Positions 6,660-15,200 of a stretch of 17,408 nt of DNA are shown one piece after another (positions within the stretch are counted from its first letter, which is position 1; each line of letters opens with the position of its first letter). Source of the DNA: Ilumatobacteraceae bacterium (lineage in GTDB: Bacteria; Actinomycetota; Acidimicrobiia; Acidimicrobiales; Ilumatobacteraceae); assembly GCA_025456105.1 (NCBI GenBank), contig JALOLG010000003.1:1-17408 (forward strand). Direction: 5' to 3'. Made by a program: the position numbers and the translations under genes. Under the pieces are notes generated by a model. That model was not told where the DNA came from. It saw only the letters and a list, made by a program, of their open reading frames with translations, and made no database searches.

Positions 6660-7655
6660 TCAGCGGGCGAAGGTGTCGATCATCAGGCGCACGTCGTGAC
6701 CGAGCGGGTACAGGATCGGCGTCGTGCAGCCGTTCGCGACGTACTCGTCGACCTTGGCCACCACCTCGTCGGGCTCACCCGAGGCGGTGATCATCTGCAC
6801 GATCTCGTCGGGGACGAGCCGGCTCGCCGCCACCACCTGATCGTGCGTGGCCGGCCACGTGAGCACCTGGCCGATCTCGTCGAGCAGGGACTGGGGCACC
6901 CCGGACGCCTTCATGATGTGCGGCTGCTGGCCGAGGTACTGGGTGACGAGCAACCGAGCGCCGTCGAGCGCGGCGGCGCGGTCGCGGTCGATGCTGCACA
7001 CCACGAGCTGGGGCCGGTCGATGTCGTCGACCGTTCGGCCGGCCTTGGCCGCGCCCCGCGCGAGCGCCGCCATCGCGTCGGTGTTGTACGCCGGCGACAC
7101 CAGGTAGTTCAGCACCGCCCCGTCGGCGATCTCGCCGGTGAGCTCCATCATCTGCATGCCGGTGGCACCGATGTAGATGGGCACCTCCTTGGGTCGGCGC
7201 TCCTGGTGCACGTAGTCGAGCTCGACCCCGTCCAGGTGGACGTGCTCGCCCTCGAACGTCACGGTCTCGTCGGCGAGCAGGGCACGCATGACCGTGACCA
7301 CCTCGCGCATCACGCGCAGCGGCTTGTCGCGGCGGATGCCCACCTTGGCGGCGAGCGGATCCCACCACGCGCCGAGCCCGCAGATCACGCGACCGGGCGC
7401 GAGGTCGTCGAGCGTCGAGAAGGTGCTGGCGAGGCGCGCCGGGTTGCGGGTCCAGATGTCGATCACCCCCGACCCGATCCGGATGCGATCGGTGGTGGCG
7501 GCGAAGGCCGCCATCGGCACGACCGCGTCGCGCACGAGCCGACTGTCGGCCTGCCACACGGCGTCGAACCCCTTCGACTCCGCGTACCGGACGAGCTCGA
7601 TGCCCTCGCGGATGGCGTGGGCGTCCTGCAGGTAGAGCGCGACCGGGTACGTCAT
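6660..7655 (-). CDS. LLM-class (luciferase-like) flavin/F420-dependent oxidoreductase
   Basis: The 331-residue product is a TIM-barrel oxidoreductase of the bacterial-luciferase-like superfamily. Most actinobacterial members of this length use coenzyme F420, as methylene-tetrahydromethanopterin reductase does. Recognisable stretches are [44 protein letters not shown] with a barrel-type [28 protein letters not shown] and [21 protein letters not shown]. The start ATG 7655 overlaps the marR stop as ATGA, so the two are co-translated. The substrate is unknown and FMN use cannot be excluded. Control by the upstream MarR suggests a role in dealing with a small molecule. Confidence 0.9.
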   Translation of the reverse strand: MTYPVALYLQDAHAIREGIELVRYAESKGFDAVWQADSRLVRDAVVPMAAFAATTDRIRIGSGVIDIWTRNPARLASTFSTLDDLAPGRVICGLGAWWDPLAAKVGIRRDKPLRVMREVVTVMRALLADETVTFEGEHVHLDGVELDYVHQERRPKEVPIYIGATGMQMMELTGEIADGAVLNYLVSPAYNTDAMAALARGAAKAGRTVDDIDRPQLVVCSIDRDRAAALDGARLLVTQYLGQQPHIMKASGVPQSLLDEIGQVLTWPATHDQVVAASRLVPDEIVQMITASGEPDEVVAKVDEYVANGCTTPILYPLGHDVRLMIDTFAR

Positions 7656-8149
7656 GGGTCGATCATGCCACCCTCGGTCGACGGCCCCGGCCGATCGAGG
7701 AGCCGCTGCAGGAACGCGGCGACGACCAGCCGGTCGGCCGGATCGGTTGCAGCCACCGCCGCCCGGATGCGCTGACCCAGCGGCCGGATCTGCGCATCGA
7801 ACAGCTCGCGCGCGTGCTCGGTCGGCTCGACGCGGACGCGGCGACGGTCGTCGGGGTCGCGGACCCGCCGAGCGAGCCCGGCGTGCTCCAGCCGATCGAC
7901 CAGTCCGGTCACGGCCGCCGACGACAGCCCGAGGGCAGCGCCGAGCTCACCCATCGTCGGCCGGCCCGAGGTGAGGTCGAGGAGGCGCAGCGCGTCGGCG
8001 TCGGTGGGGTGGATGCCCGCCGAGCGGCCGATCCCCGCCGCGATCGCAGTCGCGTCGCGGTACAGCTCGCGCACGAGGGCGGCGACATCCGACACGTCGG
8101 CCGGCACCGTAGAGGAGGTGGATCGCTGCGCACGTCGCTGTTGCTTCAT
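7652..8149 (-). CDS. MarR-family transcriptional regulator
   Basis: The 165-residue product has the MarR winged-helix layout: helix 1 from about residue 20, the helix-turn-helix around 65-90 ([23 protein letters not shown]), the wing with the typical [13 protein letters not shown], and a C-terminal dimerisation helix. I use ATG 8149, which gives a basic 18-residue tail. A GTG at 8095 (VSDVAALV) is possible, because TACGGT lies 10 bases before it. The gene is divergent from an ABC exporter across 51 bp containing inverted repeats, and overlaps the oxidoreductase gene downstream. MarR proteins usually repress their own operon and a divergent efflux or enzyme gene, and lose DNA binding on meeting a small ligand, so this gene probably controls both units. 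Confidence 0.92.
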   Translation of the reverse strand: MKQQRRAQRSTSSTVPADVSDVAALVRELYRDATAIAAGIGRSAGIHPTDADALRLLDLTSGRPTMGELGAALGLSSAAVTGLVDRLEHAGLARRVRDPDDRRRVRVEPTEHARELFDAQIRPLGQRIRAAVAATDPADRLVVAAFLQRLLDRPGPSTEGGMIDP

Positions 8150-8159
8150 GTTGCAATAT

Positions 8160-8190
8160 CTCGGTCAACCGAATAGTCTCTCATACCGAG
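8160..8190. promoter_or_regulatory. marR / ABC exporter intergenic control region with operator-like inverted repeats
   Basis: The 51-bp gap is clearly less GC-rich than its surroundings. TCGGT-CA-ACCGA at 8161-8172 is a perfect inverted repeat. CTCGGT at 8160-8165 is also mirrored by ACCGAG at 8185-8190, with AT-rich flanks on both sides. A plus-strand -10, TAGTCT at 8174-8179, lies between the half-sites, so a bound dimer would block the exporter promoter. A GAGG at 8188-8191 may be the ribosome binding site for ATG 8201. I found no clear minus-strand -10. Confidence 0.6.
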
Positions 8191-8200
8191 GTTATCGCGG

Positions 8201-9322
8201 ATGTTCCTGGCGCTGAAGGAGATGACGAGGGCGAAGGCCCGGTTCGGGCTGCTGATCGCCGCCATCGCGCTGCTCGTGTTCCTCATCCTGTTCCAGCAAT
8301 CGCTCCAGAACGGCCTGCTCACCTCCTTCGTCGGCGGCATCCGCAACCAGTCGGCGCCCGTCCTCGTCTACAGCGTCGACGGCCAGCGGATCCTCCAGGG
8401 CAGCATCATCACGCCCGATCTGGAGGCGCTGGTCGAATCGGCACCCGGCGTCGGCGAGGTGGGCGCCATCCACCAGGGCACGTTCACCGTCACGAGCGCC
8501 GACGGCGCGTTCGACGCCTCGCTCCTCGGCTACGCCGACCCGGCACTCGGCGCCCCCACCACCATCGTCGAGGGCCGGCTCGCCGAGTCGCTCGACGAGG
8601 TCGTCGCCAGCTCGGCCGACGCCGAGAGCGGCTTCGACATCGGCGACGTCGTGCGGGTCGAGCCCGGCGGCCTCGAGCTCACCGTGGTCGGCCTCGCCGA
8701 CCAGGCCCAGATCAACGCCGGCCCCACCCTCTACGGCACGGTCGACACCTTCCTCGACGCGCTGCGCGCCCAGAACCCCGACGCCGGCACACCGCTGCCG
8801 AACGTGCTCGGCGTCGCACCTGCCGACGGCACCACGGTCGACGAGGTGGTGGCGTCCATCAACGCCCAGTCCGACGAGCTCGACGCGTTCACCAAGGACG
8901 ACGCCGCCGACGCCACCCCGGGCGTCGCCCAGGTGCGGCAGTCGTTCCAGGTGATCTTCCTTCTCTACGGCCTCGTGATCCCGTGCGTCACCGGCCTGTT
9001 CTTCCTCATCGTCACGTTCCAGAAGGCGGGTGCGCTCACGCTGCTGCGAGCCATCGGCGCCCCGGCGGGCCGGCTCGTCGCCTCGCTCCTCATCCAGGCC
9101 GTCCTCATCGTCGGCCTGGGCTACCTCATCGGCACGCTGCTCTACACGCCCGTGTCCCAGCTGCGGCTCGGCGGGATCCCGCTCGAGTTCGAGACCGCAG
9201 CGGTGATCACCTGGGCGATCGTGCTGATGGCCCTCGGCCTGCTCAGCTCGCTGGTGGCCGCCCGGCGCGTGCTCGCCATCGACCCGGTCCAGGCCACCAC
9301 CGGCGCGGGGGTGGGGCGATGA
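8201..9322 (+). CDS. ABC transporter permease, FtsX/MacB type (first subunit)
   Basis: The 373-residue product has the FtsX-like layout. The first helix is at about residues 15-35 (LLIAAIALLVFLILF), followed by an extracytoplasmic domain of ~210 residues. Three further helices lie at about 251-274, 292-315 and 333-354, ending in the family's AARRVLAIDPVQA tail. The opening MFLALKEMTRAKARFGLL is typical of the short-N-terminus permeases of this family. It is the first gene of a three-gene operon with 4-base overlaps; the second permease is related but different, so the transporter is probably a heterodimer of permeases driven by an ATPase dimer. Such systems export lipids, peptides or drugs, or act mechanically on the envelope. 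The substrate is unknown, but the divergent MarR suggests induction by a small toxic compound. Confidence 0.9.
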   Translation: MFLALKEMTRAKARFGLLIAAIALLVFLILFQQSLQNGLLTSFVGGIRNQSAPVLVYSVDGQRILQGSIITPDLEALVESAPGVGEVGAIHQGTFTVTSADGAFDASLLGYADPALGAPTTIVEGRLAESLDEVVASSADAESGFDIGDVVRVEPGGLELTVVGLADQAQINAGPTLYGTVDTFLDALRAQNPDAGTPLPNVLGVAPADGTTVDEVVASINAQSDELDAFTKDDAADATPGVAQVRQSFQVIFLLYGLVIPCVTGLFFLIVTFQKAGALTLLRAIGAPAGRLVASLLIQAVLIVGLGYLIGTLLYTPVSQLRLGGIPLEFETAAVITWAIVLMALGLLSSLVAARRVLAIDPVQATTGAGVGR

Positions 9323-10431
9323 AGCTGGCCCTCCGCGAGCTCGTCCGGCGACCGGGCCGCTTCGCCACCGCCACGGTGATCCTCACCCTCATCGCCGTGC
9401 TGCTCATGTTCCTCGGCGGCTTGCTCGACGGGCTCATCCGCGAGTCGACGGGCGCGATCCGGGCGCAGTCGGGCGACCTGATCGTCTACAGCGACACGGC
9501 CCAGGCGTCGTTCCTCCGCAGCCGCATCGAGCCCGACACCCGCGCCACGGTCGATGCCGTCGACGGGGTCGAGCGCACCGGTGGCATCGGCGTGGTGCAG
9601 CTCGGCGCTCGGGTGCCCGGGAACGGGCCGCGCGACCTCGCGAGCGTGGCGCTCTTCGGCTACGAGATCGCGCCCGACGGCGTCCCCGACGTGCCGGCCG
9701 ACGGCCAGGCGTGGGCCGACGACATCCTCAAGGCCGACGGCGTGGAGGTGGGTGACGAGCTGCTGCTCGGCCCGGCCCGCTCCCCCGTCACGGTGGCCGG
9801 CTTCGTGTCGGACACCCCGTACAACTCGCAGGGCTCGCTGTGGGCCTCCCCCGCCACCTGGCGGACGGTGCTCACGGCCAACCGCCCCGATGCGCAGCTG
9901 GCCGACGACGTGTTCCAGTCGCTCATCGTCGAGGTCGCACCCGGGGCCGACGTCGGCGACGTCGCGACGGCGATCGACGCGGCCACCGGTGACACCGAGA
10001 CCTTCACGATCGACGACGCGATCAACGCGATCCCTGGCGTCGAGGAGCAGCAGGGCACGTTCAACCAGATCATCGGTGTCACCGTCGTGATCGGCCTCGT
10101 CGTGATCGCGCTGTTCTTCGCCTTGCTCACCGTCGAGCGCACCGGTCTCTACGGCGTCCTCAAGGCGCTCGGCGCCCGCTCGGGCACGATCTTCGCGGGC
10201 GTCGTCGCGCAGGCCGTCGCCGTCACCCTGGTCGCGGCGGTCGTCGCCGGCGGTCTCGCCCTGCTGCTCGACGCCGTGATCCCACCGGGCTCGATCCCCC
10301 TCCTCGTGACGCCGACGCGGATCGTCACCAGCACCGTCCTCCTCCTCGTGGCCGCGATCGTCGGCTGCGCCTTCTCACTCCGCCGGGTCCTCCGCGTCGA
10401 CCCGGCCTCTGCCATCGGGAGTGGCTCATGA
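9319..10431 (+). CDS. ABC transporter permease, FtsX/MacB type (second subunit)
   Basis: The 370-residue product is a second FtsX-domain permease. It has an N-terminal helix at about 16-38 (VILTLIAVLLMFLGGLL), a periplasmic-type domain of about 210 residues, and three helices near 251-272, 293-319 and 335-352. It ends in SLRRVLRVDPASAIGSG, the same tail motif as its partner. The start is ATG 9319, overlapping the first permease's stop as ATGA; the longer open frame upstream lies over the first gene in another frame. The segment before the second helix (FTIDDAINAIPGVEEQQGTF) parallels FTKDDAADATPGVAQVRQSF in the first permease, so the two probably arose by an old duplication. Confidence 0.9.
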   Translation: MKLALRELVRRPGRFATATVILTLIAVLLMFLGGLLDGLIRESTGAIRAQSGDLIVYSDTAQASFLRSRIEPDTRATVDAVDGVERTGGIGVVQLGARVPGNGPRDLASVALFGYEIAPDGVPDVPADGQAWADDILKADGVEVGDELLLGPARSPVTVAGFVSDTPYNSQGSLWASPATWRTVLTANRPDAQLADDVFQSLIVEVAPGADVGDVATAIDAATGDTETFTIDDAINAIPGVEEQQGTFNQIIGVTVVIGLVVIALFFALLTVERTGLYGVLKALGARSGTIFAGVVAQAVAVTLVAAVVAGGLALLLDAVIPPGSIPLLVTPTRIVTSTVLLLVAAIVGCAFSLRRVLRVDPASAIGSGS

Positions 10432-11135
10432 GCACCTCGTCCTCCGCGCCCGACACGAGCGCACCCGCCCTCGAGATGAAGGCCGTCCGCAAGGTGTACC
10501 GGATGGGCGACGCCGACATCATCGCCCTCGACCACGCCTCGCTCACGGTGCAGCACGACGAGATCGTCGCCCTCGTCGGCCCCTCGGGATCGGGGAAGAC
10601 CACGCTGTGCTCGATCGCCGGCGGCATCCTCGGGGCCACCGAGGGTCGCGTCGTGGTGGCCGGCGACGACATCACCGACTACGACGCCAAGCAGCTCACG
10701 AAGTTCCGACAGGAGCGGGTGGGGTTCGTGTTCCAGTCGGTCAACCTCGTGCCGTTCCTGACGGCTCGCGAGAACCTGCTCGTCGTCGACGAGCTCGGCC
10801 GTCGTACGGGTGCCGCGGCGCGGGCCCGTGCCGATCAGCTGCTCGAGGAGCTCGGCCTCGCCGACCGACGCAACAACCTGCCGTCGCAGCTGTCGGGCGG
10901 TCAGCGCCAGCGCGTCGCCATCGGCCGGGCGCTCATGAACGAGCCGCGCCTGGTGCTGTTCGACGAGCCCACGTCGGCGCTCGACACCCAGCTCGGTGAG
11001 CAGGTGATGGAGCTCATCCGCAACGAGATGAAGTCGCGCGGCACGGCCGCGATCGTCGTCACCCACGACGAGCGGATCACGCACTTCTGCGACCGCAGCG
11101 TCCACATCGTCGACGGCCACCTCGACGCCGCCTGA
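10428..11135 (+). CDS. ABC transporter ATP-binding protein (MacB/LolD type)
   Basis: The 235-residue product is the ATPase of the exporter. All nucleotide-binding motifs are intact: Walker A GPSGSGKT (51-58), Q-loop FVFQSVNL (Gln near 103), signature LSGGQ (155-159), Walker B LVLFDEP (175-181) and the switch His in VTHDERI (near 213). The first ~15 residues are a Ser/Ala-rich tail. The start is ATG 10428, overlapping the stop of the second permease as ATGA, with GGGAG about 11 bases upstream. The sequence is closest in style to the MacB, LolD and FtsE group that partners FtsX-domain permeases. It is the last gene of the operon and is followed by a large hairpin. Confidence 0.95.
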   Translation: MSTSSSAPDTSAPALEMKAVRKVYRMGDADIIALDHASLTVQHDEIVALVGPSGSGKTTLCSIAGGILGATEGRVVVAGDDITDYDAKQLTKFRQERVGFVFQSVNLVPFLTARENLLVVDELGRRTGAAARARADQLLEELGLADRRNNLPSQLSGGQRQRVAIGRALMNEPRLVLFDEPTSALDTQLGEQVMELIRNEMKSRGTAAIVVTHDERITHFCDRSVHIVDGHLDAA

Positions 11136-11136
11136 A

Positions 11137-11213
11137 CCGAGTGTCACCGTCCGCCCGAGTGCGAGCGGCGCGACGGTCGCGCCGCTGGCACTCGGGCGGA
11201 CGAGAACACTCGG
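11137..11213. terminator. Large composite hairpin between convergent genes, probable bidirectional terminator
   Basis: Two 25-base arms (11149-11173 and 11177-11201) pair with a single mismatch around a CGG loop. They are enclosed by an outer pair, CCGAGTGT (11137-11144) and ACACTCGG (11206-11213), four bases away on each side. The structure fills the gap between the ABC ATPase stop (11135) and the amidohydrolase stop (11215). There is no U-run. The word CCGAGTG or its complement occurs four times. It could be a terminator, a protein-binding palindrome, or a member of a dispersed repeat family. Confidence 0.7.
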
Positions 11214-11214
11214 A

Positions 11215-12237
11215 TCAGAGCCGGGCGTGGAGGCGAGCGGACTGCTCGGCCGCATGGGCGCGGACCTCGGCGAGGTCGACCCGGGTGGGGCGACCGTCGT
11301 CGAGCAGCACCTCCCCGTCGCCCGACACCACGCGCACGGCGCGGATCCCGGGGGTGAACGCGACGTGCCACGGCGAGTCGACGTGGTCGTAGCTCCACGT
11401 CACCACGTCGTCGCGGGCCTCGGGCACCAGCGCCCAGCCGGCCTCCAGCCACGACCACGCCGTCTCCGGTGACGCCGTGACGTCGCTCGCACGATGCGCC
11501 ACGTACGCGAGGCGCACCTCCTCGAGCATGTCGGCGCCGATGCCATCGGTGCCGAGCACGACCCGGTTGGCACGCCGCGCCGGCGCGGCGTAGCCCACCG
11601 CGTTGTTCATGTTGCTGCGCGGGTTGTGGGCGATCGTGCCAGGCAGGTCGCGGTCGAGTCCCACGCAGTGCACGAGCAGCCAGTCGTCGTGGGCGAGGCG
11701 CTCGAGTCGCTCGCCCGCGGATGCGTCCTCGGGACCCTCGGCCACGTGGACGTGCACCCCCACGCCGAGATCACGGGCGAGGCCCGCTGCCGCCTCGAGC
11801 GTGGCATCGGTGCACGTGAACGCGGCGTGCACGCCCACCATCCCCCGCCCACCGGCGCGCAGGAACCGCTCGTTCTCGGCCAGCCCGCGGCGGGCGCCGT
11901 CGGCACCGTGGCGATCGGTGACCCCGTACGCGCACACCACCCGCACGCCCACCTCCGCGCACGCCTCGGCGATCACGTCGAGGCTGCCCTCGATCGCGCT
12001 CGGGCTCTCGTGGTGGTCGACGATCGCCGTGGTGCCGCACATGAGCGCCTCCACCGCACCGAGGCGCGCGCTCGCCCGCAGCATGTCGAGATCGAGCGCC
12101 GCATCGAGGCGCCACCAGATCTGCTCGAGGATCTCGCCGAAGCGCGTCGGCACCGCGGGTGGTGCGGGCATGCCGCGCGCCAGTGCGGAGTAGAGGTGGT
12201 GGTGGCCGCACACCATCCCCGCCGTGGTGCTGCTCAT
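11215..12237 (-). CDS. Amidohydrolase (SsnA/guanine deaminase-like), N-terminally short
   Basis: The 340-residue product is a metal-dependent amidohydrolase of the cytosine/guanine deaminase, atrazine chlorohydrolase and SsnA branch. The barrel shows the HxH metal motif in CGHHHLYSALARGM (His12 and His14), HVHVAE (His164, Glu167), LVHCVGL (His190) and GTDGIG (Asp231), plus HNPRSNMNNAVGYA, a strong SsnA-like signature. All expected metal and catalytic residues are present. Relatives begin some 50-60 residues earlier with a small beta-sandwich; here the HxH is almost at the N terminus. The start ATG 12237 overlaps the stop of the FHA-FtsK gene as ATGA, so translation is coupled. The substrate is unknown; hydrolytic deamination of a ring compound is the family's usual reaction. 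Confidence 0.85.
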   Translation of the reverse strand: MSSTTAGMVCGHHHLYSALARGMPAPPAVPTRFGEILEQIWWRLDAALDLDMLRASARLGAVEALMCGTTAIVDHHESPSAIEGSLDVIAEACAEVGVRVVCAYGVTDRHGADGARRGLAENERFLRAGGRGMVGVHAAFTCTDATLEAAAGLARDLGVGVHVHVAEGPEDASAGERLERLAHDDWLLVHCVGLDRDLPGTIAHNPRSNMNNAVGYAAPARRANRVVLGTDGIGADMLEEVRLAYVAHRASDVTASPETAWSWLEAGWALVPEARDDVVTWSYDHVDSPWHVAFTPGIRAVRVVSGDGEVLLDDGRPTRVDLAEVRAHAAEQSARLHARL

Positions 12238-15200
12238 CGCGCCGACCCGCAGGACCGCATGGGCCGAGTCTCGCGCAGGTCCGACGTGGTCGGGTCGGCC
12301 AGCTGCACCAGCGTCGCGCCGCCACCGGCGACCATCCAGGCGAGCCCGGGCCGCACGCGCACCGGCAGGTGGCGGGGCACCTCCGCGTCGAGCAGATCAC
12401 CGGTGCCGAGCGGCGACCCCGCCATCACCAGCCCCGTCCCGCTGCGGCGCACCGAGTGCAGCCAGTGGTCGTACGCACCGCGCAGCGCCGCCGGACGGCA
12501 CGCGGCCACGAGCACCGCGCCACGCGCGGTGAGTGCCGCCACCTCGGTCGTGGTGAGCGCGACCCGCTCCGCGTCGTCGACCACCACGAGGTCGTCGCGA
12601 CCAGCCACGGCGAGCGCGTCACGGGCATCCGTCAACGGCACCGGCGCCGGCAGGTCGCCCAGAGGTGATCCCGGGCGCCCGACGATGGCGACCACGCTCC
12701 CCCAGCCGTGCACGTCGGCCCAGCCGTGCGCCACGAGCGCGAGAGCGCTCGACCGGCCCGATCGCGGTGGGCCGAGCACGAGCCAGTGCTCCTCGGGCGC
12801 GATGTCGGCGAGCAGCGGCGCGAGCGAGCGGTGCTCGATCCCCACCGGCACCCGGACGGCCCCCCGGCCGCGCGAGGGCACGCCGAGGCCCCACCGGCCC
12901 ACCCGCTCGGGCAGCACCGGCACCTCGTGCCGCCGACCGGACCCGTCCGTCGGCTCGTCGCGCGCCAGCGCCACCTGCGCCGAGCGCCCGCTCCCCGCCA
13001 CGACCACCCGACCCGGCACCCGTGGCGGCACCTGCGCGGCCGACACCCCGAGTGCGGGGCCGTCCGCAGCGTCGTCGAGGTGGAACACCCAGCGCTCGCC
13101 GAACCACGCCGCCACGCTGCGAACGCCCACCGGTCGCACGCTCGCCACCGTCACCACCCCCGCCGGCGGGCCGTCGGCGAGCACGCGATCGAGCCGCGCG
13201 AGGACGGTCGGGTCGGGAGCACCTTCGAGGATCCTGCGCACCAGACCGAGGTCGTCGATCGCCACCACCACCCGTGGGCCCACCCGGGTGTCGCACTGCT
13301 CGGCCAGGCGACGCACGACGCGATCCATCCGCTCGAGGTCGTGCGCCACCACCACCGGCGCGTCGACCGTCGCGAACCGGCGCTCGTGGGCGCCGACCAC
13401 GACGAGCCGCTCGTGGTCGTCGGGCACCGAGCCCAGCACCCGCAGCAACGCCGAGGTGGTGCCGGCGCGACCGGATCCGACGAGCGCGAGGTTCGCAGCG
13501 AGCGACCACTCGAGGGGTGGCTGCGCCTGTGCGACCAGATCGTCGATCCGACCGACGACCCGCGGATCGTCGATCGACAGGCGGTCGGGCAGCGGTGGGA
13601 GGCACACCGGGCGTGCGCGGGTGCCCGCGGCGGCCGACAGGATCGCGTCGACGCGCCGGCGAGCGTCGAGCGACCGAGCGACCGACACCGCCGTCGGTGC
13701 ACCGGGTCCGGCGCGCAGCCACGCCCGGCCGCGCGCCGACACCGGCACGAGGGCGGGCGCCGGGTCGCCCACCACGTCGAGTGCATCGGCGACCGACTCC
13801 ACCCGCAGCGCGATCCGCGCCGACACGTTCGCCCGCACCGCCTCACCCACCACCCCGGCCGGTCGCTGCGTGGCGAGCACGAGGTGCACGCCGAGGCTGC
13901 GGCCGCGCTGGGCGATGCCGGCGAGCGACCCGGCCGCGCCGGGGTGCCGGTCGAGCAGCGCGGCCAGCTCGTCGACCACCACCACGAGCCGCGGGAGCTC
14001 CACACCGGCCGGGCACGACACGAGGTCGGGGGCGCCCACCGAGCGCAGCACGCGCTCCCGGTGGACGATCTCGGCATCGAGGCTCGCGAGCAGCCGGGCC
14101 GCGCCACCGTGGTCGAGGTCGGTGACCGAGCCGGCCACGTGGGGCAGCTCGGCCAGGCCGTCGAAGGTGGCCCCGCCCTTGAAGTCGACCAGCGCGATCG
14201 CGAGCGCGTCCGGACCGTGCCGGCTCGCGAGCCCCAGCACGAGCGTCCGCAGCAGCTCGCTCTTGCCCGAGCCGGTGGTGCCCGCGACGAGCGCGTGCGG
14301 GCCGGCCGCCACGAGATCGACGCCCACGGGGCCGTCGTGTCCGATCCCGATCGGCACCTCGAGCGACGACCGGGCATCGGTGGCGCACCACGTCGCGGCG
14401 ATCGACGAGGGATCGGCCGCCGGGACACCGGGCAGCTCGGCCATCGCACGGTCGGGCGGACCCCCCGCCCCCACCACCTCGGGATCGGTCCAGCACGCCA
14501 GCACGGCGGCCACGCAGGTGGCCCGATCCACCGTCGCGCCCGCAGCGTGCACCACGGCATCGGCCCACTCGAGGGTCGTGTCGTGCCAGTGCCAGGAACC
14601 GCCCGCTCCGGCGGTGAGCGTGGCGGTGCACGTCGCACCCAGCTCGTCGGCGGCGGCCGCGACGACGATGACGGTGGTGTCGGCGCGGCGATCGAGCAGG
14701 CGGCGCAGCGGGGCGTCGGCCGCCGCCAGCAGGGCGGGCCGATCGATGAGCACCACCAGGTGGGTGCCGTCGGGCGCCTCCGCCGCCGATCCGACACGGT
14801 GCGGCAGGTCCTCGGCCCAGCCGACCGGCGTGGCGGTCGCCACCTCGAGCCGCCAGTCGGCCGGTCCGGTGAGCGCGGCGAGCTGGACGAGGAGCCCGCG
14901 GACGACGGCATCGGCACCCGCACCGGCGACGCCGACGACCCGATGGCGCGCCAGGTCGACCACGACGGGCACCTCGGCGAGCAGCTCGGTGCGGGCGGCC
15001 GCGGCCACCACCCGGGGCGGCACCTCACCGCGCAGCTGGACGGGCCGCCGCACGGCACCGAATCCGATCGCCACCTGGAGCGCGTCGCCGTGGTCGCGAC
15101 GGCGCTGCCACATCTCCGGCCGGCCGACGGCGCGCAGGGCGCTCACCAGCGAGGGCGCGACCGCCAGGTGGTGGGCGCGCACCGTGTGCTGCCGATCGGC

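Noticed and set aside
5817..7775. A 652-codon plus-strand frame spanning the B12 gene and the oxidoreductase
   Set aside because: Arg/His/Gly-rich shadow of two well-supported genes.
11137..11213. Integron attC or phage attachment site
   Set aside because: No integrase, cassette or direct-repeat boundaries are nearby; the position between two convergent stops fits a terminator better.
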